Source of the DNA: Neglectibacter sp. X58
Lineage (GTDB): Bacteria; Bacillota; Clostridia; Oscillospirales; Acutalibacteraceae
Reading direction: 5' to 3'
NCBI RefSeq assembly: GCF_009936035.1
Contig: NZ_QWEO01000002.1
Location: 124,001-188,000 of the forward strand
DNA: 64,000 nucleotides
The first letter of the stretch is position 1. Every line of letters starts with the position of its first letter. The notes beneath the pieces were generated by a model. It saw nothing but the letters and a program-made list of their open reading frames with translations, was not told where the DNA came from and searched no databases. Positions 19,884-28,451 of the stretch are shown here, in pieces. Both the position numbers and the translations under genes were made by a program.

Positions 19884-22250
19884 TTAGGAGTTGGACTTTT
19901 CCTTTGCCTGCACATGGTTCTGCCATGCGGCAAACAGGGTGGGGGCGATGAACTGGGAGGAGAAGCACCCAGCCACCACGCCTACCATCATGGGCAAGGA
20001 GAAGGAAATTACGCTGGAGATGGAGTATATGCCTGCCACAGCCAGCACTGCCACCAGAGCCAGGAAGGTGGTCAGGGAGGTGAGCAGGGTGCGGCCCAGG
20101 GTCTGGCTCAGGCTCTGGTTCATAATGGTGTTGAGAGCCGTTTTGGAGCCAAACTTGCGCTTGTTCTCCCGGACGCGGTCGTAAATAACGATGGTGCTGT
20201 TTAAGGAATAGCCCAGGATGGTGAGCACCACAGCGATAAAGATATCGTTGATGGGCATTCCGAACACCACAAACACGCAGAAGGAAATGAGCACGTCATG
20301 GAGCAGGGCCACAATAGCGGTGAGGCCGGCGGACAGGCCGCCAATCTTCTTAAACCGCAGGGCAATATATGCCAGCAGCAGCACGGCTGTCAGGGCAAAG
20401 CACACCAGGCACTTCTGGAAGAACTTGGCGCCCATGGTGGCGTCCACGGAGTTGGACTCCAGCAGGGTGAAGGTGGCATCATGGAAAGCATCGGACAGGG
20501 TGTCTGCCACTTCCTTCTGCTCGTCGGGCGTCATGCCCTGGTTGCCGGAGAAGGAGATAGTGGCCTGCTGTCCGCCTGTACCCATATCTGTATTCAGGGA
20601 CACGGAAGCTGTTTTCCCAAGCTTGTCCTGGATGGTCTGGGCCACAGCGTCGGAGGTGACGCCAGTGCCGTCTACTGTGTAGCGGATCATTGCGCCGCCT
20701 GCAAACTGGATGTCCAGCTTCGGCCCGATAACCGCGCTTGCCACAATGCCCACCACCAGCACAGCGGCGGAGATGATATAGAAGGTTTTGCGGTTGCTGA
20801 AGAAGTCCCACACCTTTTCCGTTTTGGAGCCGGCCTGCCCGTCCTCCTTAGAGCCGCCAAAGAGCCATTTCCTGTGCAGGCACTTGAAACCTGCCAGGGA
20901 GAGGGTCATCATGCGGGTGGCAAACACGCCCATGATGAAGTTGGCGATAATGCCTACCAGCAGGGTGAAGCCGAAGGAGAAGATGGATCCTGTAGTGGAT
21001 TCGCCGAAAATCAGGGACAGGATGTTGCTGGGGCCGAACACGCCCATGAGCATGACAGCCACAATGGCAGTGGTGATGTTGCCGTCAAAGATGGCCCAGA
21101 AGCTGCTCTGGAAGCCCCGCTGCAAGGCCCCGTCCAGGGTTTTGCCGGCACGCAGCTCTTCCCGGACGCGGCTGGCGGTGATAACGTTTGCGTCCACGCC
21201 AATGCCGATGGAGAGGATGAGGCCCGCAATGCCGGGGAGGGTCATGGTGAAGGAATTCATGTTGGGGAAGAAGCCTGTGATGGCCGCAAAGCAGATGCCC
21301 ATCTGGCCTGCCAGGGAAATAACCGCTACCACGCCGGGCAGGCGGAACACCACTATCATCAGCACGGCAATGAGGGCAAAGGCGATAATGCCTGCCAGCA
21401 TCATGGCGTTCAGGGCGTTGGCGCCCAGGGTGGGGGCCAGGGCGTTGAAGTTAGAAGTTTCCAGCGCAAAGGGCAAAGCGCCCGCCTGGATCTGCGCCGC
21501 CAGGGTGGTGGCGTATTCGCTGGTGAAGCCGCCGGAAATAATGCACTTGCCGTCTGTGATGGCTTCATTTACCGTGGGTGCGGACAGGCGCACATCGTCC
21601 ATCCAGATGGAGATAACGCTGCCCACCAGCCGCCCGGTGGCCTCCGAGAACTTTTCCTTGCCGCTGTCGCTCAGTTCCAGGGAAACCACGTACTCTGTGG
21701 CCCCGGTGCTTTCGCTCTGCTGCACCCCAGGCTCGGCCTTCACCACGTCGGAGCCTTCCAGGATGATGGTATCCGCCGTGGTGCCGGAAGGCGTTTTATA
21801 GACAGGCTGGCCGTCTGTGCCGTATTCCATGGTTTCATAATCGCCGCCCTCCCGGAAGGTGAGCATGGCGGTGGCAGACAGCTCGTTGATGGCTGTCTCC
21901 GGGTCGAAATCTGTTTCGTCGCTCTTCCAGGGGAAGCGCACGATAATGCGGTTGTTGCCGCTGTCGGTGTACAGTTCATAGTCCGTGATGTTCTGGGCCA
22001 CCATGCGGGTTTCGATAATCTGCTTGGCAGACTCCAGCTCGCTGTCCGTAGCCTGCACATCCCCCGCGGGGCTGAAGGTGGCTTCCACGCCGCCCCGGAT
22101 GTCGATGCCCCAGCGGATGTCCCCCGCGCCTTTCAGGATGGTGGTTTTAAAGTCGCCGTTCTGGCCGTACAGGCCGAACAGCGAGGTGAACACCAGGGCG
22201 CAGATCAGCACCAGCACCACAAAAAATACCGGTTTTTTTACACGCTTCAT
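19884..22250 (-). CDS. secDF: Protein translocase SecDF, fused
   Basis: At 788 residues this is a natural fusion of SecD and SecF. The SecD half has TM1 at residues 5-27, a large outer domain containing WGIDIRGGVEATF (the D1 signature), and five clustered helices with FRLPGVVAVISL and GIGVDANVITASRVREEL. The SecF half starts near residue 465 with another TM segment, FAGGAMIRYTVDG, and the helix TILGYSLNSTIVIYDRVREN. SecDF uses the proton gradient to pull exported proteins out of the SecYEG channel. The start at 22250 (MKRVKKPVFF) is preceded by GGAGGAAAG; earlier in-frame codons lack a site. It lies downstream of ispH-S1 on the same strand. Confidence 0.95.
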   Translation of the reverse strand: MKRVKKPVFFVVLVLICALVFTSLFGLYGQNGDFKTTILKGAGDIRWGIDIRGGVEATFSPAGDVQATDSELESAKQIIETRMVAQNITDYELYTDSGNNRIIVRFPWKSDETDFDPETAINELSATAMLTFREGGDYETMEYGTDGQPVYKTPSGTTADTIILEGSDVVKAEPGVQQSESTGATEYVVSLELSDSGKEKFSEATGRLVGSVISIWMDDVRLSAPTVNEAITDGKCIISGGFTSEYATTLAAQIQAGALPFALETSNFNALAPTLGANALNAMMLAGIIAFALIAVLMIVVFRLPGVVAVISLAGQMGICFAAITGFFPNMNSFTMTLPGIAGLILSIGIGVDANVITASRVREELRAGKTLDGALQRGFQSSFWAIFDGNITTAIVAVMLMGVFGPSNILSLIFGESTTGSIFSFGFTLLVGIIANFIMGVFATRMMTLSLAGFKCLHRKWLFGGSKEDGQAGSKTEKVWDFFSNRKTFYIISAAVLVVGIVASAVIGPKLDIQFAGGAMIRYTVDGTGVTSDAVAQTIQDKLGKTASVSLNTDMGTGGQQATISFSGNQGMTPDEQKEVADTLSDAFHDATFTLLESNSVDATMGAKFFQKCLVCFALTAVLLLAYIALRFKKIGGLSAGLTAIVALLHDVLISFCVFVVFGMPINDIFIAVVLTILGYSLNSTIVIYDRVRENKRKFGSKTALNTIMNQSLSQTLGRTLLTSLTTFLALVAVLAVAGIYSISSVISFSLPMMVGVVAGCFSSQFIAPTLFAAWQNHVQAKEKSNS

Positions 22251-22333
22251 AGTTCTTTCCTCCAATACAGCGTGACAAAACCCTTTGCAGAGCAAACCCC
22301 TGGCTGTTTTATCACGTTGTTGTTTTTACGTAG

Positions 22334-22366
22334 AAAACAGGGCAGCAGTAGATACTACCCTGTTTT
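22334..22366 (-). terminator. Possible terminator between ispH-S1 and secDF
   Basis: AAAACAGGG pairs with CCCTGTTTT around a 15-base loop on the minus strand. Only four T residues end the stem, so it may be partial and allow read-through into secDF. Confidence 0.45.
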
Positions 22367-22386
22367 AATACACGAAAATACTAGGT

Positions 22387-24381
22387 TTATTCCTCCGGCT
22401 CGTCAGCGGGAAGCTCTGTAGAATACACAATCTCGTTTGCCGGGGCTTCGGCAGCGGCCTCGTCGGCTGCGGCCTGCTCCTCCTCCAGCAGCGCCCGGAT
22501 GGAAAGGGACACCCGGTGCTTGTCAAAGTCGATTTCTGTAATCTTTACGCGCACTTCGTCGCCCACCTTCAGCACATCCTGGGGCTTCTCGATGCGGTGG
22601 TCGGCAATCTGGGAAATATGGATAAGGCCGTCAATGCCGGGGATCACGTTGGCAAAAGCGCCGAAAGCCGTCATGCCCACAACCTTGGCGTTGCACACAG
22701 TGCCCACAGGATACTCCCGCTCCATCTTCACCCAGGGGTTGTCCTCAGGCCGCTTGTAGCCCAGGGAAATCTTGCCGTTCTCCCTGTCCAGGCCCTTGAC
22801 ATACACATCTACCGTGTCGCCCACGCTCACCACTTCGCTGGGGTGCTTGACCCGGTTCCAGGAAAGCTCGGAGATGTGGATCATGCCGTCCACGCCGCCC
22901 AAGTCCACAAAAGCGCCGAAGTTTGTCAGGGACTTGACAGTGCCGGTGAAGGCCTGCCCTTCCTCGATAGTCTCCCAGAACTTCTCCTGGGCGGCCTTGC
23001 GCTCTTCCCGGAGCACGCTGCGGATGGAGCCTACGGCCCGGCGGCGCTGGCGGTTTACTTCGATAATGCGGAACCGCACCTGGGTGCCCATCAGGGCATT
23101 CAGATCCTCGCCCCGGCTGGCGGTTGCCTGGGAGGCGGGCACGAACACCCGCATGGCGCCCTTCAAGACGATAACGCCGCCCTTGACCACCTCAATAACC
23201 TTGCCCGTGAGGATTTCCCCGCTCTCCTGGGCTTCCTGGATTTCATCCCAGCCCTTCATGGCGTCCACGCGCCTTTTCGAGAGCATGATGGTGCCTTCCT
23301 GGTCGTTTGTCTTCATGATGAGCAGATCCATTTCATCGCCCAGCTTTACAATGTCCTCGGGCTTTACGCCGGGGTCGTTGGAAAGCTCGTTTGCGGGAAT
23401 GAAGCCTGCCTGCTTGCGGCCTACGTCTACATAGACCTCCGTGGGGGAGATGCCCACAACAACGCCATGTACCTTTTCATCTGTATTTAAGCTTTTGAGG
23501 GACTCCTCCAGCATTTCCTCAAAATTCAGCTCGTTGTTGTTTACTTCTGCCATGGTAACCAGTACCTCCTTTATAATGCTTGCCGGGGTCGATGCCCCCG
23601 CTGTGATGCCAATGCGCAGTCCGGCCGGAAAAGCGGGCAGCTCGTCCGCCCTTTCTATGAGGTACGTCTCACAATATTCAGCGCAAATATCGCGGAGTTT
23701 CGCCGTATTCGAGCTGTCCCGGCCCCCGATGACCACCATCCGGTGGCATTTTTGGGCCAGGGCCTTTGCCTCTTTTTGCCGCTTCGCAGTTGCATTACAT
23801 ATTGTAGCAAAAAACACGGCGTTTGTACATACTTTTTTCAGGATTCCCAAACAATTTTGCCACTCTCCAGCATGGAAGGTGGTCTGGGCCGCCACTGCTA
23901 TGGGCAATTTCGACAAATCCGGGCGGGTTTTCAGCAGGGTTTGCAGTTCCCCCGCCCCCCGGCACACCAGAAATTCCCCTGTGCAGTGGCCTGTGATCCC
24001 CCGTACCTCTGGGTGATCCCCATCCCCGAACAGTAAAAACACCCTTCCCTGCTCCCCGGCTTCCCGGGCGAGCCGGTGTATTTTTTTCACAGAAGGGCAG
24101 GTAGCGTCCACGCAGGGAACAGACAGGCGCCCTATTTCCTCCTCCACCTCCCGGGCCACCCCGTGGGAGCGGATGACCAGCACATACCCGGGAGGCGCGC
24201 CGGCAGGGGAATCCACCGCCAGCACGCCCTTTTCCTGCAAGTCCCCTGTCACCTGGGGGTTGTGGGCGATAGGGCCTAAGGTGCAGGCCTTCTTCCCTTC
24301 CTCCAGCAGCTTGTAGACCGCGTTTACCGCCCTATCCACCCCGAAGCAGAAGCCAGCGGTTTCTGCCACTTCTACCTGCAA
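22387..24381 (-). CDS. ispH: 4-hydroxy-3-methylbut-2-enyl diphosphate reductase fused to ribosomal protein S1 domains
   Basis: The 664-residue protein has two parts. Residues 1-280 are IspH, the last enzyme of the MEP isoprenoid pathway: the three Fe-S cysteines are in AGFCFGVDRAV (C12), VDATCPSV and TICNATAKRQ, with LGPIAHNPQV and IRSHGVAREV nearby. Residues about 300-635 hold four S1 RNA-binding repeats (such as VHGVVVGISPTEVYVDVGRK and TGTVKSLTNFGAFVDLGG), followed by an acidic tail. This fusion is well known in Clostridia. The start is a TTG that directly follows the plsC stop; AGAGGGGGAAA serves as ribosome binding site. A separate S1 protein elsewhere cannot be judged. Confidence 0.94.
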   Translation of the reverse strand: MQVEVAETAGFCFGVDRAVNAVYKLLEEGKKACTLGPIAHNPQVTGDLQEKGVLAVDSPAGAPPGYVLVIRSHGVAREVEEEIGRLSVPCVDATCPSVKKIHRLAREAGEQGRVFLLFGDGDHPEVRGITGHCTGEFLVCRGAGELQTLLKTRPDLSKLPIAVAAQTTFHAGEWQNCLGILKKVCTNAVFFATICNATAKRQKEAKALAQKCHRMVVIGGRDSSNTAKLRDICAEYCETYLIERADELPAFPAGLRIGITAGASTPASIIKEVLVTMAEVNNNELNFEEMLEESLKSLNTDEKVHGVVVGISPTEVYVDVGRKQAGFIPANELSNDPGVKPEDIVKLGDEMDLLIMKTNDQEGTIMLSKRRVDAMKGWDEIQEAQESGEILTGKVIEVVKGGVIVLKGAMRVFVPASQATASRGEDLNALMGTQVRFRIIEVNRQRRRAVGSIRSVLREERKAAQEKFWETIEEGQAFTGTVKSLTNFGAFVDLGGVDGMIHISELSWNRVKHPSEVVSVGDTVDVYVKGLDRENGKISLGYKRPEDNPWVKMEREYPVGTVCNAKVVGMTAFGAFANVIPGIDGLIHISQIADHRIEKPQDVLKVGDEVRVKITEIDFDKHRVSLSIRALLEEEQAAADEAAAEAPANEIVYSTELPADEPEE

Positions 24382-25062
24382 TCAGTTTTCCCCCTCTCCC
24401 GCGCCCTCGGGCTGTATCCCAAACTCCTCCAGGGACTCTGCCCGCAGGGCGGCTATTTCCGACATAATCTTCCGGCTTGCCTTGCGAAGCTGCATGCTGG
24501 AATCGTCCGGCATTTCCAGGGCCTCGAAGGGGATGGGCCTGCCGAATTTCACAGTGGTGCGCTTAAAGACCCGGGGGGGCTTGCCGTCCTCGGCGGTGAT
24601 GCATACGGGCACCACAGGCGCCTTTGTGCGGTAGGCCAGAAGGGCCGCGCCTGTTTTAGGCCTGCCCAGCTCCCCGGTTTTCGACCGGGTGCCCTCAATG
24701 AACACCCCTACCACAGCGTTGTCGTCCAGCAGATCGTAGGCTTCCTGCAGGGCGTCTGCCCCGCCGCTGCCCCTGAGCACAGGGAAAGCTCCCAGCTTTC
24801 TGAGCAGCCCTCCCAGGAACCTGCCGCGGAACAGCTCCTCCTTGGCCATGTAGAACACCTGCCGCCTCATGGAAACCCCCAGCATAACCGGATCCCGCTT
24901 GGCGGCGTGGTTGCAGCACACCAGCAAAGGCCCGGTGCGGGGGATGTTCTCCCGCCCCCGCACCCGCATGCGGAACACCGGGTAGTAGAACAGCACAAGC
25001 AGGAACTGCCCCAGGGCATAAAGCCACATTTTCCTCTTGCACTCCCTTTTCTTTTTTGCCAC
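24382..25062 (-). CDS. plsC: 1-acyl-sn-glycerol-3-phosphate acyltransferase
   Basis: With the chosen start the protein has 226 residues. It has an N-terminal membrane helix (WLYALGQFLLVLFYY) and the acyltransferase blocks CNHAAKRDPVML (an NHx4D catalytic motif), GGLLRKLGAFPVLRG, GVFIEGTRSKTG (glycerol-phosphate binding) and VVPVCITA. It acylates lysophosphatidate to phosphatidate at the membrane. A GTG at 25062 is preferred because AAAGGAGAGGAGCG precedes it; the frame stays open further upstream but that part has no family similarity. plsC directly abuts ispH-S1, an order often seen in Clostridia. Confidence 0.88.
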   Translation of the reverse strand: MAKKKRECKRKMWLYALGQFLLVLFYYPVFRMRVRGRENIPRTGPLLVCCNHAAKRDPVMLGVSMRRQVFYMAKEELFRGRFLGGLLRKLGAFPVLRGSGGADALQEAYDLLDDNAVVGVFIEGTRSKTGELGRPKTGAALLAYRTKAPVVPVCITAEDGKPPRVFKRTTVKFGRPIPFEALEMPDDSSMQLRKASRKIMSEIAALRAESLEEFGIQPEGAGEGEN

Positions 25063-25498
25063 ATCCTCGCTCCTCTCCTTTGAAACGGTACGGGGTGCGG
25101 GCAGGGAAGCCAGCCCCTGCCCCAGCCGGGCAGGATACGGCGTTCCCCTTCTGCCCGGTACCCGGTATGAAAACCCGCAAAGTATATACCGCCCCATTTT
25201 GTTAAATTGTATTATATCACAGCCTGCCGCGGTTTACAAGCCCTTTTCCGCTGCCAGGGCCTGCCAAAAGCGGGATAATCCGGCGGGAAATGCTATAAGC
25301 CCATGGCTTCCGCTTGTGCGGCTTTTCCGCCTGTGCTATAATGTCCACAGGACATTTCAGTAGAGCCGAAACCGCGAAGCAGTCCCAGAAATCGCGCCAG
25401 CGGTTTCCCAAGACGCAAAGCGGATGGGAGCTATGCTATAATACTTATAGTATAAAGGAAAGCGCCGCCTGCCGGCGCAGCCCCGGGAGGGAAAGGAC
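25063..25498 (+). promoter_or_regulatory. Intergenic region with two promoters for the LysR gene
   Basis: The 436 bases between divergent plsC and lysR encode nothing convincing. Promoter one is TTGTGC (25314-25319), 17 bases, TATAAT (25337-25342). A second TATAAT stands at 25437-25442 with a weak -35. Each -10 box is part of GCTATAAT and is followed by a small palindrome, GTCCACAGGAC after the first and ATACTTATAGTAT around the second. Between them GAAACCGC and GCGGTTTC form an inverted repeat. These may be operator sites for the regulator's own control, but this is inference. No strong minus-strand promoter for plsC stood out. Confidence 0.5.
25314..25342 (+). promoter_or_regulatory. Upstream sigma-A promoter of lysR
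   Basis: TTGTGC and TATAAT with a 17-base spacer, about 160 bases before the gene start. A second TATAAT is at 25437-25442. Confidence 0.65.
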
Positions 25499-26431
25499 AT
25501 GACCTTTCAGCAACTGCACTATGCCATCACCATTTCTGAAACAGGCTCCATTAACAAAGCTTCGGAGCTGCTGTATGTTTCCCAGCCGTCCCTGACCAGC
25601 TCCATGCAGGAGCTGGAAAAGGAGTTTGGCATCACCATCTTCCACCGCAGCGGCAGGGGCGTTACCCTGACGCCGGAGGGGGCCGACTTCATCCTGTATG
25701 CCAGGCAGGTGTACAGCCAGTATGAAGATCTGGTAGACCGGTTTGGCGGGGCCAGGAACCGGAAGAAAAAATTCGGCGTGTCCACCCAGCACTATTCCTT
25801 TGCTGTGAAAGCCTTTGTGGAGCTGGTGAAGGAATTTGACACTTCCCAGTATGAATTCGCCATCCGGGAAACCCAGACAAAGGCGGTTATCGCGGACGTA
25901 TCCACTATGCGCAGCGAAATCGGCCTGCTGTATTTCAGCGATTTCAACCGCTCTGTCATGGGGAAGCTGCTGCGCACTGCCGGGCTGGCGTTTTACCCCC
26001 TTATCACCTGCATGCCTTATGTCTACCTGTGGTCGGGGCACCCCTTAGCCAAAAAGCCCTCCATCAGCTTTGCGGATTTGCAGGACTATCCCTGCCTCTC
26101 CTTTGAGCAGGGAGACGCGGAATCCTTCTACTACGCGGAGGAGATCCTCAGCACCAGCGAATACAGGCGCACCATCAAGGCCAACGACCGGGCCACCATG
26201 CTGAACCTGATGGTGGGGCTGGGAGGGTACACCCTGTGCTCGGGGATTATCTGCGAGGAGCTGAACGGCAGCGACTATGTGGCAGTCCCCTTTGAGACAT
26301 GCGGGCCGGACGGGCCGGACAGGATGGAGATTGGGTATGTGATGAAAAAGAACACTGTCCCCAGCGCCATCGGGAACCTGTATATCCAAAAGATCCGGGA
26401 ATACCTGGCGCAAATAGACAGTGGGTTATAG
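25499..26431 (+). CDS. LysR-family transcriptional regulator
   Basis: The 310-residue protein has the LysR N-terminal winged helix-turn-helix (MTFQQLHYAITISETGSINK, then ASELLYVSQPSLTSSMQELE) and a substrate-binding domain from about residue 90 with the two-lobe pattern. It stands directly upstream of the methionine ABC transporter genes in the same direction, with a separate promoter between them, so it probably controls metQNI in response to a sulfur metabolite, comparable to MetR, CysB or CmbR. Its stop codon lies within a 29-base palindrome that may be its operator or its terminator. The GGGAGGGAAAGG site before the ATG is clear. Confidence 0.88.
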   Translation: MTFQQLHYAITISETGSINKASELLYVSQPSLTSSMQELEKEFGITIFHRSGRGVTLTPEGADFILYARQVYSQYEDLVDRFGGARNRKKKFGVSTQHYSFAVKAFVELVKEFDTSQYEFAIRETQTKAVIADVSTMRSEIGLLYFSDFNRSVMGKLLRTAGLAFYPLITCMPYVYLWSGHPLAKKPSISFADLQDYPCLSFEQGDAESFYYAEEILSTSEYRRTIKANDRATMLNLMVGLGGYTLCSGIICEELNGSDYVAVPFETCGPDGPDRMEIGYVMKKNTVPSAIGNLYIQKIREYLAQIDSGL

Positions 26432-26449
26432 GCTGAACCTATAACCCAC
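26421..26449. promoter_or_regulatory. Perfect 12-bp inverted repeat over the lysR stop codon
   Basis: GTGGGTTATAGG and CCTATAACCCAC are perfect complements with a CTGAA centre. The palindrome includes the TAG of lysR (26429-26431) and ends 15 bases before the metQ -35 box. It is followed by TATTTATT, not a clean T-run. It could be a terminator for lysR or an operator for metQNI. Confidence 0.6.
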
Positions 26450-26464
26450 TATTTATTCCATGTA

Positions 26465-26494
26465 TTGGACAAATGACCTTCCTGTGCGTATAAT
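26465..26494 (+). promoter_or_regulatory. Promoter of metQNI
   Basis: TTGGAC (26465-26470) and TATAAT (26489-26494) with an 18-base spacer, about 70 bases before the metQ start. I found no S-box, T-box or SAM-II type pattern in the short leader. Confidence 0.75.
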
Positions 26495-26564
26495 AGGGGC
26501 TGTACCAAAGAACATTACATTTTCCAGAAGGAGGGTGGGCGCTTCCCGCGCCCGAAACCAGATT

Positions 26565-27476
26565 ATGAAAAGAAAAAAGGTTCTCAAATTTTTAAGCCTC
26601 GTACTTACCCTGGCGCTGCTGCTTTCCCTGACAGCCTGCGGCGGCGCTCCGGCAGATCCCTCCCAGGGGGGAAATGCTTCCTCCGCTGCCGGGAGCAATC
26701 CTGACAGCGCTGACAAAAAGATTTCCGTAGGCGTAAACCCTGTCCCCCATGCCGACATCCTGGAAAACGCGGTGAAGGCTGTGCTGGCTGAGGAGGGCTG
26801 GGAACTGGAAGTAGTGGTGTTCCAGGACTATGTGCTGCCCAACACCTCCCTGGAGGAAGGGGAGCTGGACGCCAACTACTTCCAGACACTGGGCTACATG
26901 AACGGTCAGAACGAGGACAACGGCCTGCACCTGGCGGCTGTGGCCGGGGTGCATATCGAGCCTATGGGCATCTACTCTGAGAAGTACACGTCCCTTTCCG
27001 AACTGCCTGACGGCGCGGAAATCGCCGTGCCCAACGACCCGGACAACGAGAAGCGGGGCCTGGAGCTGCTGGTGCAGAAGGGCCTGCTCAATTCCCTGGG
27101 CAGCTATGGCACGGATGACAACGCCACCGCCGAGTCCCTGACGGACGATAAAGAGGCAAACCCCCACGGCTATAAAATCACCACCCTGGAGGCCGCGAGC
27201 CTGCCCCTGTCCCTGCCGGATTTGGACGCTGCCGCCATCAACGGCAACTATGCCATCGGCGCTGACCTGCCCACAGAATATCCGGCTTTGGAAATTGAAG
27301 AGTTTGACGATGAAACCAGCATCCGCCGGACAAACTTCCTGGTTGTCAAGCAGGGCAGCGAGGAAACCGAAAAAACAAAAGCCCTGGTAAAGGCGATCCA
27401 GTCCGACGCCGTGAAAGAGTATATTGAGGAGAAATATAAAGGCTCGGTTATCCCGTCCTTTATCGACCCGGCATAA
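26565..27476 (+). CDS. metQ: Methionine-binding lipoprotein MetQ (NlpA family)
   Basis: The 303-residue protein starts MKRKKVLKF followed by a hydrophobic stretch and the lipobox LTAC, with Cys25 as the lipidated residue. A Gly/Ser/Asp-rich linker then leads to the NlpA fold (ISVGVNPVPHADILE, VVFQDYVLPNTSLEEGELDA, NYFQTLGYM). It binds methionine outside the membrane and delivers it to MetNI. The start is placed at 26565 because the signal sequence begins there. Its ribosome binding site is unusual: the only GGAGG lies 30 bases upstream, separated from the ATG by a GGGCG/CGCCC hairpin that might bring it closer. Confidence 0.9.
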   Translation: MKRKKVLKFLSLVLTLALLLSLTACGGAPADPSQGGNASSAAGSNPDSADKKISVGVNPVPHADILENAVKAVLAEEGWELEVVVFQDYVLPNTSLEEGELDANYFQTLGYMNGQNEDNGLHLAAVAGVHIEPMGIYSEKYTSLSELPDGAEIAVPNDPDNEKRGLELLVQKGLLNSLGSYGTDDNATAESLTDDKEANPHGYKITTLEAASLPLSLPDLDAAAINGNYAIGADLPTEYPALEIEEFDDETSIRRTNFLVVKQGSEETEKTKALVKAIQSDAVKEYIEEKYKGSVIPSFIDPA

Positions 27477-27479
27477 AAC

Positions 27480-28451
27480 ATGATTGAAATAAGCAGCGTG
27501 CGGAAATCCTTTCGGGACGTGGATGTCCTGAAGGGAATTTCCCTTACTATTGAGGATCATGAAATTTACGGCATCGTAGGGCAGAGCGGCGCGGGGAAGT
27601 CTACCCTGCTGCGCTGCATAAACGGACTGGAGCCTTACGATTCCGGGGAAATCACCGTAGACGGCGCTTTGGTAAACAGCCGGGACAAAAGCGCCCTGCG
27701 CGGCCTGCAAAAGCGCATGGGCATGATTTTCCAGAGCTTCAACCTGCTGGAGCGCCTGGACGTGTACGGCAACATTGCCCTGCCCATGAAGTTCTGGGGC
27801 ATCAACACCCGCTCCCAGGAGAGCCGGGACAAAATTGAAGAGCTTATCCGCCTGGTGGGCCTGGAGGACAAGGCCCACATGAAGCCCCGGCAGCTTTCCG
27901 GCGGGCAGAAGCAGCGGGTGGCCATTGCCAGGGCTTTGGTGCTGGATCCCCAGTTCCTGCTTTGCGACGAGGCCACCAGCGCACTGGATCCGGAAATCAC
28001 CAAGGGCATCCTGGCCCTGCTCCAGAAAATCAACCGGGAGATGGGGATAACAGTGGTTGTGGTGACCCACCAGATGGAAGTGGTGAAGCAAATCTGCGGC
28101 CGGGTGGCCTTTCTGTATAACGGCAGCGTGCTGTCCCAGGGCAAGCCGGAGGAGATGTTCATCAAGCCCGCGGAAAAGGAGATACAGTCTTTCCTGCGGG
28201 ACAAGAGCGAGCTGCTGCCCAGAACCGGGGTGAACATCCAGGTGTTCTTTGTGGGGGAAGGCTCCAACGAGCCGGTTATCACCCAGATGGCCCGGGAGCT
28301 GGGCAAGGATTTCAGCATATGCTGGGCAAAGCTGGAGGACTTCCGGGAGAACGTTTACGGCAGCCTGGTGCTGAACATTGACAAGGCGGACAGGGAACAG
28401 GTGTGCAATTTCCTGTCCTCAAAAAAAGTGGCCTGGGAGGTGCTTACATAA
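27480..28451 (+). CDS. metN: Methionine ABC transporter ATP-binding protein MetN
   Basis: The 323-residue ATPase has Walker A GQSGAGKST, the signature LSGGQKQRVAIARAL and Walker B FLLCDEATSALD. Residues about 245-323 form the NIL domain (NIQVFFVGEGSNEPVITQMA), the C-terminal regulatory domain of MetN that binds methionine and inhibits transport when the cell is replete. It follows metQ by three bases and its TAA shares one base with the metI start (TAATG), so the three genes form a coupled operon. Confidence 0.95.
   Translation: MIEISSVRKSFRDVDVLKGISLTIEDHEIYGIVGQSGAGKSTLLRCINGLEPYDSGEITVDGALVNSRDKSALRGLQKRMGMIFQSFNLLERLDVYGNIALPMKFWGINTRSQESRDKIEELIRLVGLEDKAHMKPRQLSGGQKQRVAIARALVLDPQFLLCDEATSALDPEITKGILALLQKINREMGITVVVVTHQMEVVKQICGRVAFLYNGSVLSQGKPEEMFIKPAEKEIQSFLRDKSELLPRTGVNIQVFFVGEGSNEPVITQMARELGKDFSICWAKLEDFRENVYGSLVLNIDKADREQVCNFLSSKKVAWEVLT

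Noticed and set aside
20298-22421. Long open frame of about 700 codons on the plus strand opposite secDF
   Set aside because: It is a by-product of GC-rich codon use on the other strand; its product is His/Gly/Gln-rich without any fold, while the minus-strand frame is clearly SecDF.
26495-26564. SAM or T-box riboswitch in the metQ leader
   Set aside because: The leader is only about 65 bases and lacks the conserved S-box and T-box elements and a terminator.
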